From contig NHFK01000034.1 in NCBI GenBank assembly GCA_002171375.1, forward strand, positions 10,836 through 17,925: 7,090 nucleotides of DNA, written 5' to 3'. This DNA comes from Alphaproteobacteria bacterium TMED109 (GTDB lineage: Bacteria; Pseudomonadota; Alphaproteobacteria; TMED109). Shown in pieces: positions 6,020-7,090 of the stretch. How positions within the stretch are numbered: the stretch's first letter is position 1; every line of letters starts with the position of its first letter. The notes under the pieces were generated by a model that saw only the letters and a list, made by a program, of their open reading frames with translations, searched no databases and was not told the DNA's origin. Position numbers and translations under genes: made by a program.

Positions 6020-7090
6020 ATAATATAAAAAAATTACCTGAAAATTTAATAAATCAGATTGCTGCAGGAGAAGTTATAGAAAGACCAAGTTCCGCTCTAA
6101 AAGAATTAATAGAAAACTCTATTGACGCAGCAGCAACTGAAATATCTATATATCTATCTGATGGAGGAAAAACCTTAATTGAGGTAGTTGATAATGGTAA
6201 AGGTATGACTCTTGATGATTTAAGCATGTGTTTAGAGAGACATGCAACATCAAAAATTAGTGATGGTGATCTTATGTGCATTGATTCCCTGGGTTTTAGA
6301 GGGGAAGCTCTTCCTTCAATTGGGTCTATTGCTAATTTATGTATTGAGTCATTTGATAAATCAAAGAGTGAGGCTTGGAAAATATCAATAATTAACAGTA
6401 AAAAGCATGTTGAGCCATCTATTATTAGATTTGGTACAAAGGTTACAATTACTGATTTATTTTTTAAAGTTCCGGCAAGGTTAAAGTTTTTGAAAACTAA
6501 TGGAACAGAAATACGTTATTGTAAAGAAGTAGTTAAGCATTTGGCTATGTCTCATCCTACAATCTCATTTACCCTTACAATTGATTCTAAAAAAATATTT
6601 TACTGGGATAAGAGTGAGAGGAACAATTTTGAGGGAACAAAAAATAGATTAAATCAAGTGATGGGAGAAGATTTTATCAATAGTTCTGTTTCTGTAGAAA
6701 TGGAGCGAGATGGATTAATGTTAGCGGGAATGGTAGGCATGCCGACCTTAAACCGAAATACAGGAAGAGAACAGTATTTATTTGTAAATAATAGACCTGT
6801 AAAAGATAGAAATTTAATTGGAGCCCTTAGAGGTGCTTATAAAGGTTTAATAGAAAATAATCGTTTTCCGGTAGCTGTACTATTTATAGATATAATTCCT
6901 CAAGATGTAGATATAAATGTACATCCAGCTAAAGCTGAAGTTAGATTTAAAGATTCCGCAAAGGTTAGATCAATAATTGTATCTGGAGTTCGCAAATCTC
7001 TGGAGAGTGCTGGATTGAATACTGCAACTGAAATTTCTAACGCTTTGATAGATAAAATGAGTTTTAGTACAAAATCAATTAATGAAATTA
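6016..7090 (+). CDS. mutL: DNA mismatch repair protein MutL, 3'-truncated by window
   Basis: MutL is the GHKL-ATPase matchmaker that couples MutS mismatch recognition to strand incision. The frame opens at ATG 6016, overlapping the pgi stop in ATGA, and stays open for 358 codons to the window end. The ATPase domain is intact. LPENLINQIAAGEVIERP (residues 7-24) leads into KELIENSIDA (29-38), with Glu30 as general base and Asn34 as Mg ligand. It continues with DNGKGM (59-64), HATSKI (76-81), GFRGEAL (93-99) and GTKVTI from 140, followed by DLFFKVPARLKFLK. The transducer domain shows GREQYLFVNNRPVKDR (about 250-265) and INVHPAKAEVRF (300-311). Sequence ends near the linker, so the C-terminal dimerisation domain and any endonuclease motif cannot be assessed. 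No RBS is evident; translation is probably coupled to pgi. Confidence 0.97.
   Translation, partial: MNNIKKLPENLINQIAAGEVIERPSSALKELIENSIDAAATEISIYLSDGGKTLIEVVDNGKGMTLDDLSMCLERHATSKISDGDLMCIDSLGFRGEALPSIGSIANLCIESFDKSKSEAWKISIINSKKHVEPSIIRFGTKVTITDLFFKVPARLKFLKTNGTEIRYCKEVVKHLAMSHPTISFTLTIDSKKIFYWDKSERNNFEGTKNRLNQVMGEDFINSSVSVEMERDGLMLAGMVGMPTLNRNTGREQYLFVNNRPVKDRNLIGALRGAYKGLIENNRFPVAVLFIDIIPQDVDINVHPAKAEVRFKDSAKVRSIIVSGVRKSLESAGLNTATEISNALIDKMSFSTKSINEI

Noticed and set aside
6054..6281. Minus-strand open frame of 75 codons
   Set aside because: It is antisense to the MutL ATPase motifs, which fully explain the sequence.
1..7090. Novel defence, mobile or multi-gene accessory system
   Set aside because: All six genes fit known housekeeping families or a conserved alphaproteobacterial neighbourhood; no transposase, integrase, direct-repeat array, tRNA or toxin-like small gene is visible.

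Overview
The window is a tightly packed, single-strand (+) run of six housekeeping genes in very AT-rich DNA (roughly 30% G+C or less, judged by eye). In order they are: the 3' part of ribF, complete ileS, complete lspA, a lipoprotein gene resembling alphaproteobacterial DUF3035/BamF, complete pgi, and the 5' part of mutL. The order ribF-ileS-lspA-DUF3035 lipoprotein, with mutL nearby, points to an alphaproteobacterium. The low G+C, A-ending and T-ending codons and almost absent spacers suggest a streamlined lineage, such as a SAR11-like or other AT-rich marine group, or a reduced symbiont. That lineage call is inference.

Layout: 1-660 encodes the last 219 residues of bifunctional RibF; 689-3481 IleS (930 aa); 3484-3960 LspA (158 aa); 3957-4772 the BamF-like lipoprotein (271 aa); 4778-6019 glucose-6-phosphate isomerase (413 aa); 6016-7090 the first 358 codons of MutL, running off the window edge. 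Non-coding DNA between genes totals only about 35 nt (28, 2 and 5 nt). Two junctions overlap by 4 nt (GTGA at 3957-3960 and ATGA at 6016-6019). I see no terminator or convincing internal promoter, so the genes are probably cotranscribed and partly translationally coupled. No stretch over 300 nt lacks a gene.

How the genes relate: RibF makes FMN and FAD, IleS charges tRNA-Ile, Pgi interconverts glucose-6-phosphate and fructose-6-phosphate, and MutL acts in mismatch repair. These are metabolically unrelated. The one clear functional link is LspA, the lipoprotein signal peptidase, directly overlapping a gene whose product has a lipobox and is therefore a probable LspA substrate. If it is BamF-like, it would act in outer-membrane protein assembly.

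I found no RNA gene, mobile element, CRISPR array or defence system, and nothing that looks like an undescribed multi-gene system. The most interesting item is the divergent, highly charged BamF-like lipoprotein with two similar hydrophobic-acidic motifs.
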